A DNA stretch of 64,000 bases from Noviherbaspirillum_A sp047237965. Its GTDB lineage: Bacteria; Pseudomonadota; Gammaproteobacteria; Burkholderiales; Burkholderiaceae_D. The notes under the pieces are model-generated. The model saw only the letters and a program-made list of their open reading frames with translations, ran no database searches and was not told the origin of the DNA. Both the position numbers and the translations under genes were made by a program. Position 1 is the stretch's first letter. Each line of letters begins with the position of its first letter. Positions 23,918 to 32,295 of this stretch are shown one piece after another. The stretch lies in assembly GCF_047237965.1 (NCBI RefSeq), contig NZ_JBDFLX010000001.1, forward strand, positions 1 through 64,000, read 5' to 3'.

Positions 23918-26599
23918 ATGTCCCATCCGATCCTGCAGTCGGCTTTCCTGTCCCTCGTCCTTGCATCGGTGCCGGCCGCGGCCGCGCCGGCCATCGTGAT
24001 CAGCCAGATCTACGGCGGCGGCGGCAACAGCGGCGCGCCTTACCGTAACGACTACATCGAACTGTTCAACCGCGACGCAATGCCGGTCAGCCTGCGCGGC
24101 TGGAGCGTGCAATATGCATCGGCCGCCGGCAGCGCCTGGCAGGTGGCGCCCCTGCCGGACCTGACGCTGCAGCCCGGCCAGTACCTGCTGGTGCAGCAGG
24201 CCGCAGGCGCCGGCGCGGGCGCGGCGCTGCCTGCACTTGATGCCAGCGGCAACCTGGCCCTGGCGGCCAGCGCCGGCAAGGTGGCGCTGGTCAGCGGCAC
24301 CGCCGCGATCGCCGCGGCCGGTGCGCCGTCGGTGGTGGACCTGGTCGGCTTCGGCACGGGCGCCAGCGCCTTTGAAGGCATCGCGCCGGCGCCCGCGCCA
24401 TCGAACACTACCGCCATCCTGCGCGCGGCCGGCGGCTGCGGCGACAGCAACAACAATGCGGCCGACTTCGCCGCCGCCGCACCCACGCCGCGCAATGGCG
24501 TGACCGCTTTCCATGTCTGCCAGGCGGCGGCCGGCGCGCCCATCCTCGCCGCCTGTCCGGACGCCTACAGCGTTCCCGCCGGCAGCGGCGGCGCCACCGT
24601 GGTGTCGGCCAGTGACGCCGACGGCATCGTCAACGCCGCCTCGCTGCTGTCGGGCGCGGTCGACGGCATCACGCTGACGCCGCAAGGCCTGGCAGCGGCG
24701 CCGGGCGGCGCGGCATCCTTCCTGCTTAACGTGTCGTCCACAGTGCCTGCCGGCGAGCATCTCCTGACGCTGGGCTTTGGCAACAACCAGGCGCAGACTG
24801 CCAGCTGCCTGGTGAAGCTGACGGTGCAGGCCGCGCTGGCGACTTCCCGCACCATTCCGCAGATCCAGGGCACTGGCCCCGCCAGTCCGTATGCCGGCAC
24901 CATGCAGACCACCGAAGGCGTGGTGACGCTGCTCGTTGCCAACGGCTTCTACCTGCAGGACCCGGAAGGCGACGGCGACCCCGCCACCTCGGACGGCATC
25001 TTCGTCTTCACCGGCGCGCCGCCGTCAGTGGCCGTGGGCGACCGCCTGCGCCTGGCCGCCACCGTCGCCGAGTTCAATGCCGGCGACGCCGGCCGTACCG
25101 TGACCCAGCTGACCGGCGTGCGCGGTATGCTGCTGCTGTCGAAAAACAACCGGGTGGCGCCTACGGCCCTGGCCCTGCCGATGAGCGCCGCCGACTTCGA
25201 GCGGCATGAAGGCATGCTGGTGCAGTTCAGCGCGCCGCTGACAGTCAGCCAGAATTATTTCCAGGGCCGCTATGGCCAGGTCACGCTGTCGGCAGGCCGC
25301 CTGGAAAAGCCAACCAATCGCTATCCGGCCGGCTCTGCCCAGGCGCTGGCCGCGGCCGCCGCCAATGCCGCCAGCATGATCGTGCTGGATGACGGCAGGA
25401 CCAGCCAGAACCCGGTGCCGGTTCCCTATATCGGCGCCGACAGCACGCTGCGCGCCGGCGACACCGTGACCGGCCTGACCGGCGTGATCGACTTCGGCCT
25501 GATCACCGCCTCCAATCCGGGGCCGTCGGGCTACAAGCTGCAGCCCGGCGCCATGCCGGTGTTTTCCCGCGACAATCCGCGCACGGCGCCGCCGCGCCTG
25601 CCCATCGGCAACGTCAAGGCGGCCAGCTTCAACGTCCTCAATTTTTTCACCACCTTCGGCGATGGCACGACCGCATCGGGCCAGAGCGGGCAGGGCTGCA
25701 GCCTTGGCGCATCGGTGGCGAAATCGAACTGCCGCGGCGCCGACAACCTCGTCGAATTCCGGCGCCAGCGCGCCAAGATCGTCGCCGCCATGCTGGCCAT
25801 CGACGCCGACGTGTTCGGCCTGATGGAAATCCAGAACAATGGCGACGTCGCCGTCGCCAGTCTGGTCGAGGCGCTCAACGCCGCTGCCGGCGCGCAGCGC
25901 TATGCGGTGGTGCCGCGTCCGGAGCAGACCGGCAGCGATGCGATCCGGGTGGCGATGATCTACCAGCCGTCGCGCCTGAGGCTGGCCGGGCCGGCGCTGT
26001 CCGACCCCGACCCGGTGCATAGCCGTCCGCCGATGGCGCAGACCTTCATCGCCGCCAATGGCGGCAGCTTTTCGCTGATCGTCAACCATTTCAAGTCCAA
26101 GGGCAGCTGCCCGGACGCCGGCAGCCCGGACGCCGACCGCGGCGACGGCCAGGGCTGCTGGAATGCCACCCGCCTGCAGCAGGCGCGCCGCCTGGCCGAG
26201 GCGTTCGTGCCGCAGGTGCGCGCGGCAGCGCAGGATCCCGACGTGCTGCTGATGGGCGACTTCAATGCCTACGGCGCCGAGGATCCGATCCGCCTGCTGG
26301 GCGACTATGGCTTCAAGAACCAGATCGAACGTTTCGTGCGGCGCGGCGCGATCCCGTATTCCTATGTGTTCGACGGTGAAGCCGGCTATCTCGACCATGC
26401 GCTGGCCAGCGCGCCATTGCAGTCCCAGGTGCTGGGTGCGGCGGAGTGGCACATCAACGCCGACGAGCCGTCCGTGATCGACTACAACACCGAGTTCAAG
26501 CCGCAGGACCTGTACAGCGCCACGCCTTATCGTTCGTCCGACCATGATCCGGTGGTGATCAGCCTCGGCTTGCGGGGCAAGCCGGAGAAAGAGCGCTGA
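23918..26599 (+). CDS. Extracellular nuclease, ExeM/NucH family
   Basis: The 893-residue secreted protein has a signal peptide at residues 1-24 (SAFLSLVLASVPAAAA), GGAG six bases before the ATG, a lamin-tail domain (about 25-170, IVISQIYGGGGNSGAPYRNDYIELFNR), an OB-fold-like middle (about 320-540), and a C-terminal endonuclease/exonuclease/phosphatase domain (about 570-890). Catalytic features include LMEIQNNGD, the Asp/Asn of LLMGDFNAYG and SSDHDPVVIS near the end. These enzymes cut extracellular DNA, helping nutrient uptake and biofilm release. The ending KPEKER has no sorting tail of the GlyGly-CTERM kind, so export may be by type II secretion without anchoring. It appears monocistronic. 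Confidence 0.92.
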   Translation: MSHPILQSAFLSLVLASVPAAAAPAIVISQIYGGGGNSGAPYRNDYIELFNRDAMPVSLRGWSVQYASAAGSAWQVAPLPDLTLQPGQYLLVQQAAGAGAGAALPALDASGNLALAASAGKVALVSGTAAIAAAGAPSVVDLVGFGTGASAFEGIAPAPAPSNTTAILRAAGGCGDSNNNAADFAAAAPTPRNGVTAFHVCQAAAGAPILAACPDAYSVPAGSGGATVVSASDADGIVNAASLLSGAVDGITLTPQGLAAAPGGAASFLLNVSSTVPAGEHLLTLGFGNNQAQTASCLVKLTVQAALATSRTIPQIQGTGPASPYAGTMQTTEGVVTLLVANGFYLQDPEGDGDPATSDGIFVFTGAPPSVAVGDRLRLAATVAEFNAGDAGRTVTQLTGVRGMLLLSKNNRVAPTALALPMSAADFERHEGMLVQFSAPLTVSQNYFQGRYGQVTLSAGRLEKPTNRYPAGSAQALAAAAANAASMIVLDDGRTSQNPVPVPYIGADSTLRAGDTVTGLTGVIDFGLITASNPGPSGYKLQPGAMPVFSRDNPRTAPPRLPIGNVKAASFNVLNFFTTFGDGTTASGQSGQGCSLGASVAKSNCRGADNLVEFRRQRAKIVAAMLAIDADVFGLMEIQNNGDVAVASLVEALNAAAGAQRYAVVPRPEQTGSDAIRVAMIYQPSRLRLAGPALSDPDPVHSRPPMAQTFIAANGGSFSLIVNHFKSKGSCPDAGSPDADRGDGQGCWNATRLQQARRLAEAFVPQVRAAAQDPDVLLMGDFNAYGAEDPIRLLGDYGFKNQIERFVRRGAIPYSYVFDGEAGYLDHALASAPLQSQVLGAAEWHINADEPSVIDYNTEFKPQDLYSATPYRSSDHDPVVISLGLRGKPEKER

Positions 26600-26605
26600 G
26601 CGAGG

Positions 26606-26663
26606 CTCGCCGATCGCATGCCGCACGATCAGGGCCATGAGTCCGGGCGCAGCGATCGGCGAG
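26606..26663 (+). repeat. 12-bp inverted repeat after the nuclease gene
   Basis: CTCGCCGATCGC at 26606-26617 and its exact reverse complement at 26652-26663 flank 34 bases. It could fold into a hairpin at the end of the nuclease transcript, but there is no following U-tract, so a terminator is only possible. Confidence 0.4.
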
Positions 26664-26790
26664 GTGGGCGGCTGCCGTCTTTTTACAAAAATTTTATGGC
26701 TGGCCCGCTACCCTGCAAAGGTGTGAACGGGCCACCCCCATTTTTCGGGCTAGTGGTGTTTTTCCCTTGGATTCCAGCCCTATTTTCTCC

Positions 26791-28728
26791 ATGAGTACAG
26801 TCCCCGCCAAGCAAACAGAATCCGCAATGCAATTCGATGCCGCCGTCGTTCCGGTTTCGTCCGCCACCCGCAGCCGGCTCGCTGCCCTCACGCTCGGGGC
26901 CATCGGCATCGTGTACGGCGACATCGGCACCAGTCCGCTGTACACCCTGAAGACAGTCTTTTCGCCCGAGCATGGACTGCAGCTCGATCACGCCAACCTG
27001 CTGGGCGTGATCTCGCTGATCTTCTGGGGGCTGATGATCATCGTCTCGCTCAAATACGTCACCCTGGTGCTGCGCGCCGACAACCAGGGCGAGGGCGGGA
27101 TCATGGCGCTGATGGCGCTGGCCCTGTCCTCGGTAGGCAAGGCGTCGCGCTGGTATCACCCATTGCTGCTGGTCGGGCTGGTTGGTGCGGCGCTGTTCTA
27201 TGGCGACGGGGTGATCACGCCGGCGATCTCGGTGCTGTCCGCCATCGAAGGCCTGGAAGTGGCCACGCCGGCCTTCAAACCCTATATCGTCCCTCTCACC
27301 CTGGCGGTGCTGCTTGCCCTCTACATGGTCCAGAGCCGTGGCACGGCCGGCATCGGCAAGTGGTTCGGGCCCATCACGCTGCTCTGGTTCGCAGTGCTGG
27401 CGGTGATGGGCGTGATCAATATCGTGCAGGCGCCGGCCATTCTCGCGGCGCTGAACCCCCTGCATGCCGCGGCCTTCCTGTTCCGGCACGGCTGGGTGGC
27501 GTTCGTGGCGCTGGGCGCGGTCGTGCTTGCCTTTACCGGCGCCGAAGCGCTCTACGCCGACATGGGGCATTTCGGCAAGCGGCCGATACGCATCGCCTGG
27601 GGCGCCATCGTGGCGCCGGCGCTGACCCTGAATTACTTCGGACAGGGCGCACTGCTGCTCCACCAGCCGGAAGCCCTCTCCAATCCGTTCTACCAGCAGC
27701 TCGGACCGTGGAGCGTGTATCCGCTCGTGCTGCTGTCCACCATGGCCACGGTGATCGCCTCGCAGGCCACGATATCCGGCACCTTCTCCATGACCCACCA
27801 GGCCATTTCGCTCGGCGTATTGCCGCGCATGCGGGTGGTGCACACGTCGGAGCACGAGGTCGGCCAGATCTATATCCCGCTGGTGAACTGGATGCAGATG
27901 GCCGCGGTCATGCTGGCGGTGGTCGGCTTCGGTTCGTCCGACCGGCTGGGCGCGGCCTATGGCATCGCGGTGACGGCAACCATGCTCGCCACCACCGTGC
28001 TGACCTTCTTCGTGATCCGCCATGGCTGGAAATACAATCTGCTGTTGTGCTGGATGGCCACCGGCTTTTTCCTGGTCATCGACATCACCCTGTTCGCCGC
28101 CAATACCCTGAAGTTCATGTCCGGCGGCTGGTTCCCGCTGCTGATGGGCGCGGTGATCATCACCGTGATGCTGACCTGGCAGACCGGACGCGAGATCGTG
28201 TTCAGGAGCCTGGAAGGCCATGCCGTCCCCATCGAGGACTTCCTGCATTCGCTGTTCCTGTCGCCGCCGCCGCGCGTGGAAGGCACGGCCGTGTTCTTCC
28301 GCCCGCTGGGCGAGGGCGTGCCGCATGCGATGCTGCACAACCTTGCGCACAACAAGGTGCTGCACCAGCGCATCGTCTTCCTGACCGTCATCCACGCGTC
28401 CGTTCCCACGGTGCGCGCCGCCGACCGGATCAAGGTCAGGCCGCTGGGCAACGCATGCTACGAAGTCGACGTCACCTACGGTTTCAAGGATGAGCGGGAT
28501 ATCCCGGGCGCGCTGGCACTGTGCAGGTCCCATGGACTGGACTTTTGCATGATGGAGACGTCCTTCTTCATCTCGCGCCAGACCGTGGTGCCGACCGCCG
28601 GCCTTGGCATGGCCCTGTGGCGCGAATTCCTGTTCGCCGCCATGTACCGCAATGCCCGCGATGCGGCCGATTATTTCCGGGTGCCGGCCAATCGGGTGAT
28701 CGAACTGGGCACCAAGCTGGAAATCTGA
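26791..28728 (+). CDS. kup: Low-affinity potassium transporter Kup
   Basis: This is an inner-membrane K+/H+ symporter of about 645 residues, the usual Kup length. The conserved GIVYGDIGTSPLYTLK (about 42-57) marks the family. Twelve hydrophobic helices fill the first two thirds, and a C-terminal cytoplasmic domain of about 200 residues contains FLTVIHASVP. The start is uncertain: ATG at 26791 was taken, with TTG at 26767 and ATG at 26827 as options, none with a good ribosome binding site. It is followed after 46 to 109 bases, depending on the start used, by a KdpD-like kinase and KdpE, an unusual pairing for Kup. Confidence 0.95.
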   Translation: MSTVPAKQTESAMQFDAAVVPVSSATRSRLAALTLGAIGIVYGDIGTSPLYTLKTVFSPEHGLQLDHANLLGVISLIFWGLMIIVSLKYVTLVLRADNQGEGGIMALMALALSSVGKASRWYHPLLLVGLVGAALFYGDGVITPAISVLSAIEGLEVATPAFKPYIVPLTLAVLLALYMVQSRGTAGIGKWFGPITLLWFAVLAVMGVINIVQAPAILAALNPLHAAAFLFRHGWVAFVALGAVVLAFTGAEALYADMGHFGKRPIRIAWGAIVAPALTLNYFGQGALLLHQPEALSNPFYQQLGPWSVYPLVLLSTMATVIASQATISGTFSMTHQAISLGVLPRMRVVHTSEHEVGQIYIPLVNWMQMAAVMLAVVGFGSSDRLGAAYGIAVTATMLATTVLTFFVIRHGWKYNLLLCWMATGFFLVIDITLFAANTLKFMSGGWFPLLMGAVIITVMLTWQTGREIVFRSLEGHAVPIEDFLHSLFLSPPPRVEGTAVFFRPLGEGVPHAMLHNLAHNKVLHQRIVFLTVIHASVPTVRAADRIKVRPLGNACYEVDVTYGFKDERDIPGALALCRSHGLDFCMMETSFFISRQTVVPTAGLGMALWREFLFAAMYRNARDAADYFRVPANRVIELGTKLEI

Positions 28729-28837
28729 GCGCGGCATTAAAATGCCGCATCCCACCGCCTCCCGTTGAGCGCCCATGCCAGCCTGCAAGCCCGAGATATC
28801 CGCCGCCGGTCTTTCCGGCATAAGGGACCGCAACACC

Positions 28838-30388
28838 ATGCCCGCGCCGCTTCACGCGGCCGGGGTGCGTGCCTATCTCTGGTCCCTGGCCGCCTGTGCC
28901 GCCACGGCGCTCCTGGCCATGCCGATGTATGGCCGCCTGGAAGCCGCCAATATCGTCATGCTGTTCCTGCTCAACGTGGTGCTGGTGGCAGTCCGCCTGG
29001 GACGTGGCCCGGCCGTCCTCGCTTCCGTGCTGGGCGTGGCGCTGTTCGACTTCTTTTTCGTGCCGCCGCGCTTCACCTTCGCCATCGGCGACCTGCAATA
29101 CCTGGTAGTGTTCGCCGTCATGCTGGCGGTCGGGCTGATCGCGGGCGAGATGACCGCCCGGCTGCGATTCCAGGCCACCGCCGCTGCGCACGGCGAAGCG
29201 CAGGCCAGGGCGCTGTATGAATTCGCGCGGGAATTGTCGGGGGTGCTGCAGTCCGGGCAGATCCTGGACATCACCCCTTCCTTCATCCGCAGGACATTCG
29301 ACGCGCAGGCCGTGATGCTGCTGCCAGACGCGGTGGGACGGCTGCAGCCGCCGGCATACGGCGACGACGACGAGCCGCCGCCGGCCTGGCTCGATATCGC
29401 CGTGGCGCAATGGGCGTTTGACCATGCCATGCCGGCGGGCATGGGCCATGGCCCCTTTCCCGGCAGCCGGCTGTTCTACCTGCCGCTTCTGGCCCCGATG
29501 CGGGCGCGCGGGATACTGGCGATGTCGCTGGAGGCAGGCCGCTGGCCCCTGCCGCCGGAGCAGCGACGGCAGCTCGACACCTTTGCCATGCTGGCCGCCA
29601 TTGCGCTGGAACGGGTGCACTACATCGAGGTGGCGCAGCGGGTGGAGGTCCGCATGGAGTCGGAGCGGCTGCGCAACTCCCTGCTGTCGGCCCTGTCGCA
29701 TGACCTGCGCACGCCGCTGACGTCGCTGGTCGGGCTCTCCGAGTCGCTGGCCCTGTCCCGGCCTGCGCTGCCGCCGGCGCAGAAAGGCATGGCGGAGGCG
29801 CTGCACCAGCAGGCGCTGCGCATGAGCACGCTGGTGGCCAACCTGCTCGACATGGCGCGCATCACCAGCGGCGAAATCCGCCTGAACCGGGAATGGCAGC
29901 CCATCGATGACGTGATCGGCTGCGCGCTGCGCGCCAGCGAGCCGCTCCTGGGCGCGCATCGCGTGGCGACCCGCCTGGCGCCGGACCTGCCCATCGTGCA
30001 GATCGACGCGGTGCTGGTCGAGCGGGTGCTGTGCAACCTGATCGAGAACGCCGTGAAATACACCGCCGCCGGCGCCGCCATCACCATCGCGGCCGAGGCG
30101 CACGGGGACAGCATGCGGCTGACCGTTTCCGACAACGGCCCCGGCATACCGCCAGGCCGCGAGGAAGCCATCTTCGACAAGTTCTCCCGCGGCGAGCGGG
30201 AGTCCGCGATTCCCGGCGTCGGGCTGGGACTGGCGATCTGCCGTGCCATCGTCGAGGCCCATGGCGGCAGCATCCATGCCGGCCGCGCCGGTGAGGGCGG
30301 TGCTGCATTCATCATCGCTCTCCCGCTGGGTGTGCCGCCGCCCTTGCCGGAGGCGGAAGCCGAGGCGGCGGGAGACGATCATGAGTGA
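28838..30388 (+). CDS. Short KdpD-like sensor histidine kinase lacking the KdpD/Usp domains
   Basis: The 516-residue kinase (AAGGGA ten bases upstream; an ATG at 28775 would add 21 residues) has four membrane helices of the DUF4118 type (about 10-110), a GAF-like region (about 130-260), HisKA with His about 288 (SALSHDLRTPLTSL), and HATPase_c with LIENAVKYT, DNGPGIPPG and GVGLGLAI. This matches the C-terminal half of KdpD. The N-terminal KdpD and universal-stress domains (roughly 370-400 residues in the full protein) are absent, and the DNA between kup and this gene leaves no room for them. The KdpE gene overlaps its end by eight bases. It probably senses potassium or ion stress and controls kup, which is inference from order. 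Confidence 0.88.
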   Translation: MPAPLHAAGVRAYLWSLAACAATALLAMPMYGRLEAANIVMLFLLNVVLVAVRLGRGPAVLASVLGVALFDFFFVPPRFTFAIGDLQYLVVFAVMLAVGLIAGEMTARLRFQATAAAHGEAQARALYEFARELSGVLQSGQILDITPSFIRRTFDAQAVMLLPDAVGRLQPPAYGDDDEPPPAWLDIAVAQWAFDHAMPAGMGHGPFPGSRLFYLPLLAPMRARGILAMSLEAGRWPLPPEQRRQLDTFAMLAAIALERVHYIEVAQRVEVRMESERLRNSLLSALSHDLRTPLTSLVGLSESLALSRPALPPAQKGMAEALHQQALRMSTLVANLLDMARITSGEIRLNREWQPIDDVIGCALRASEPLLGAHRVATRLAPDLPIVQIDAVLVERVLCNLIENAVKYTAAGAAITIAAEAHGDSMRLTVSDNGPGIPPGREEAIFDKFSRGERESAIPGVGLGLAICRAIVEAHGGSIHAGRAGEGGAAFIIALPLGVPPPLPEAEAEAAGDDHE

Positions 30389-31079
30389 AGTGCAGCCTGT
30401 CGCCCTGCTGGTGGAGGACGAGCCGCAGGTACGGCATTTCGTGCGTACTGCGCTGGAAGCGGAAGGCTGGCGGGTGTTCGAGTCCGACACCATGAAGCGC
30501 GGCCTGATCGATGCCGGCAGCCGCCGCCCCGACCTGGTCATCCTCGACCTGGGCCTGCCGGACGGCGACGGCATCGGCTTCATTTCCAGCATCCGGCAAT
30601 GGTCGCCGGTGCCCATCATCATCCTGTCGGCGCGCAACAGCGAGCAGGACAAGATCCGCGGGCTGGATGCCGGCGCCGACGATTACCTCGCCAAGCCGTT
30701 CGGCCTGGGCGAGCTGCTGGCGCGGGTGCGCGCGGCGCTGCGCCGCCAGCACCGGCCGGAAGGGGAGGCGGGAAGCATGATCGAATTCGGCGATGTCCGC
30801 GTGGACCCGCAGGCGCGCCTGGTCTGCAAGGGGGCGGACACGGTGCATCTGACGCCGACTGAATATCGGCTGCTGATGGTGCTGGTCAACCATGCCGGGC
30901 GCGTGGTCACCAATGCCCAGCTGCTGCGGGAAGTGTGGGGGCCGGCGCATGCGGAAAACGGGCATTACGTGCGCATCTACATGGGCCACTTGCGCCAGAA
31001 GCTGGAGAACGATCCGACCCGGCCGCGGCATATCGTGACCGAGCCGGCAGTGGGGTATCGGCTGCTGCTGCCCGTCTGA
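30381..31079 (+). CDS. kdpE: KdpE-like response regulator
   Basis: The 232-residue OmpR/PhoB-type regulator has a receiver domain at 1-120 (ALLVEDEPQVRHFV, phospho-Asp in VILDLGLPDGDG, Lys in YLAKPFGLGE) and a winged-helix effector domain at about 135-230 (HLTPTEYRLLMVLVNHAGRVVT, HYVRIYMGHLRQKLE, VGYRLL). Sequence blocks match KdpE best. The start overlaps the kinase gene by eight bases, so the two are co-translated. No kdpFABC genes are present here; kup immediately upstream is the likely target. Confidence 0.9.
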   Translation: MSEVQPVALLVEDEPQVRHFVRTALEAEGWRVFESDTMKRGLIDAGSRRPDLVILDLGLPDGDGIGFISSIRQWSPVPIIILSARNSEQDKIRGLDAGADDYLAKPFGLGELLARVRAALRRQHRPEGEAGSMIEFGDVRVDPQARLVCKGADTVHLTPTEYRLLMVLVNHAGRVVTNAQLLREVWGPAHAENGHYVRIYMGHLRQKLENDPTRPRHIVTEPAVGYRLLLPV

Positions 31080-31220
31080 AGCAAGGTTGGCAACCGGTCA
31101 GGTGGCTGGCGGCCTCCCGCAGGCATCGCCGAGCTGGCCAGCGGCTTCCCGGCCCTCTGCGCCAAGGCCTGGGTAAAACGCGCAGCCTGCCTGCCATCCC
31201 CCCATGCCGGAAGCCGGAAG

Positions 31221-31457
31221 CTAACGGATGAGATCGGCATGCCGGCTGATCGCATCCCTGACGATCTGGCGCAGGGGCGCCGCGCCTTGTTCTTCTCCTT
31301 GCTCGCCCGCCTGCTCCAGCAACTGGCGCCGCATCGAAGGCGCCCAGAAGCGCTTCAGGTGCATGGCGATATCCAGGGTGGCCTGGTCGCGGTCGGGCAT
31401 GGAGTCGAAGAAGTCGCCGATCTGGTTCGACATCGCTATCAGGGTATGGGTCTTCAT
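31221..31457 (-). CDS. fdsD: Formate dehydrogenase delta subunit
   Basis: The 78-residue protein starts MKTHTLIAMSNQIGDFF and contains HLKRFWAPSMRRQLL, the conserved core of the FdsD family. FdsD is a small subunit needed for assembly or activity of the soluble NAD-dependent formate dehydrogenase. It is the last gene of the operon, 16 bases after fdhD. The first ATG of the longer open frame (to 31919) runs through fdhD in another frame and was rejected. Confidence 0.9.
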   Translation of the reverse strand: MKTHTLIAMSNQIGDFFDSMPDRDQATLDIAMHLKRFWAPSMRRQLLEQAGEQGEEQGAAPLRQIVRDAISRHADLIR

Positions 31458-31473
31458 TGATGCTCCGCTGCTG

Positions 31474-32295
31474 TCAGGGTTGGGTAATCCGGTGCCCATG
31501 GGCATACACCACATGCCCCTGGCGCCGCACGAAGCCGGCCAGGCTGATGCCGGCTGTCTCGGCCAGCCGCACCGCCAGGGCCGTAGGCGCCGACACCGCG
31601 GCCAGCATGCCGATGCCCAGCGTGGCCGCCTTCTGCACCATCTCGTAGCTGGCGCGGCTGGTGACCAGGACTGCGCCGCGGGAGAAATCGGCGCGCCGGC
31701 TGGCCAGGGCGCCCAGCAGCTTGTCCAGCGCATTGTGCCGGCCCACGTCTTCACGCACATGCTCGATGGCGGCGCCAGGCCCCAGCCATGCCGCCGCATG
31801 GGTCGCGCCAGTGCGGTGCTGCAGCCTTTGCATGCTTTCCATCTGCCGGAAGGCGGCTTCCAGTTCAGCGGCGCTGAAGCAGGCGCTGCTGGACACCATT
31901 GGAGGGATGCGCACCGCATGCTGCAGCGATTCGGTGCCGCACAGCCCGCAACCCGTGCGGCCGGTCAGGTTGCGGCGCCGGTCCTTCAGCGCAGCGAGGC
32001 GGGCCGCGGCGATGCGCAGCGCGACACGGATGCCGTCCGGCCCAGGCATGACGTCGCAGTCATAGAGTTCGCTCCTGTCCGCGATGATGCCCTCGCTGAG
32101 GGAGAAGCCGAGCGCGAAATCCTCCAGGTCGGTGGGCGAGGCCAGCATCACGGCATGCGCGATGCCGTTGTATTCCAGCGCCACCGGCACCTCTTCCGCC
32201 ACGTCGTCGTACTGGCTATGCCCCGAGGCGCCGTTCCAGCGATGCACGGCGACCGTTGCCAGCGCGGCGTACTCCCCTGCCATCGGCGCGTTCAT
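31474..32295 (-). CDS. fdhD: Formate dehydrogenase sulfurtransferase FdhD (FdsC)
   Basis: The 273-residue cytoplasmic protein passes sulfur from a desulfurase to the molybdenum cofactor of formate dehydrogenase. The functional Cys pair is visible in TGCGLCGTESLQ (about 126-129), and EDVGRHNALDKLLG is the family's cofactor-binding block. It overlaps fdsA by four bases (ATGA), placing it as the fourth gene of the fds operon, where it is also called fdsC. Length is normal. Confidence 0.93.
   Translation of the reverse strand: MNAPMAGEYAALATVAVHRWNGASGHSQYDDVAEEVPVALEYNGIAHAVMLASPTDLEDFALGFSLSEGIIADRSELYDCDVMPGPDGIRVALRIAAARLAALKDRRRNLTGRTGCGLCGTESLQHAVRIPPMVSSSACFSAAELEAAFRQMESMQRLQHRTGATHAAAWLGPGAAIEHVREDVGRHNALDKLLGALASRRADFSRGAVLVTSRASYEMVQKAATLGIGMLAAVSAPTALAVRLAETAGISLAGFVRRQGHVVYAHGHRITQP

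Noticed and set aside
26680..26697. TTTTTACAAAAATTTTAT as a KdpE site upstream of kup
   Set aside because: T/A-rich like the E. coli site but too simple a sequence to annotate as a feature without binding data; mentioned only as a test.
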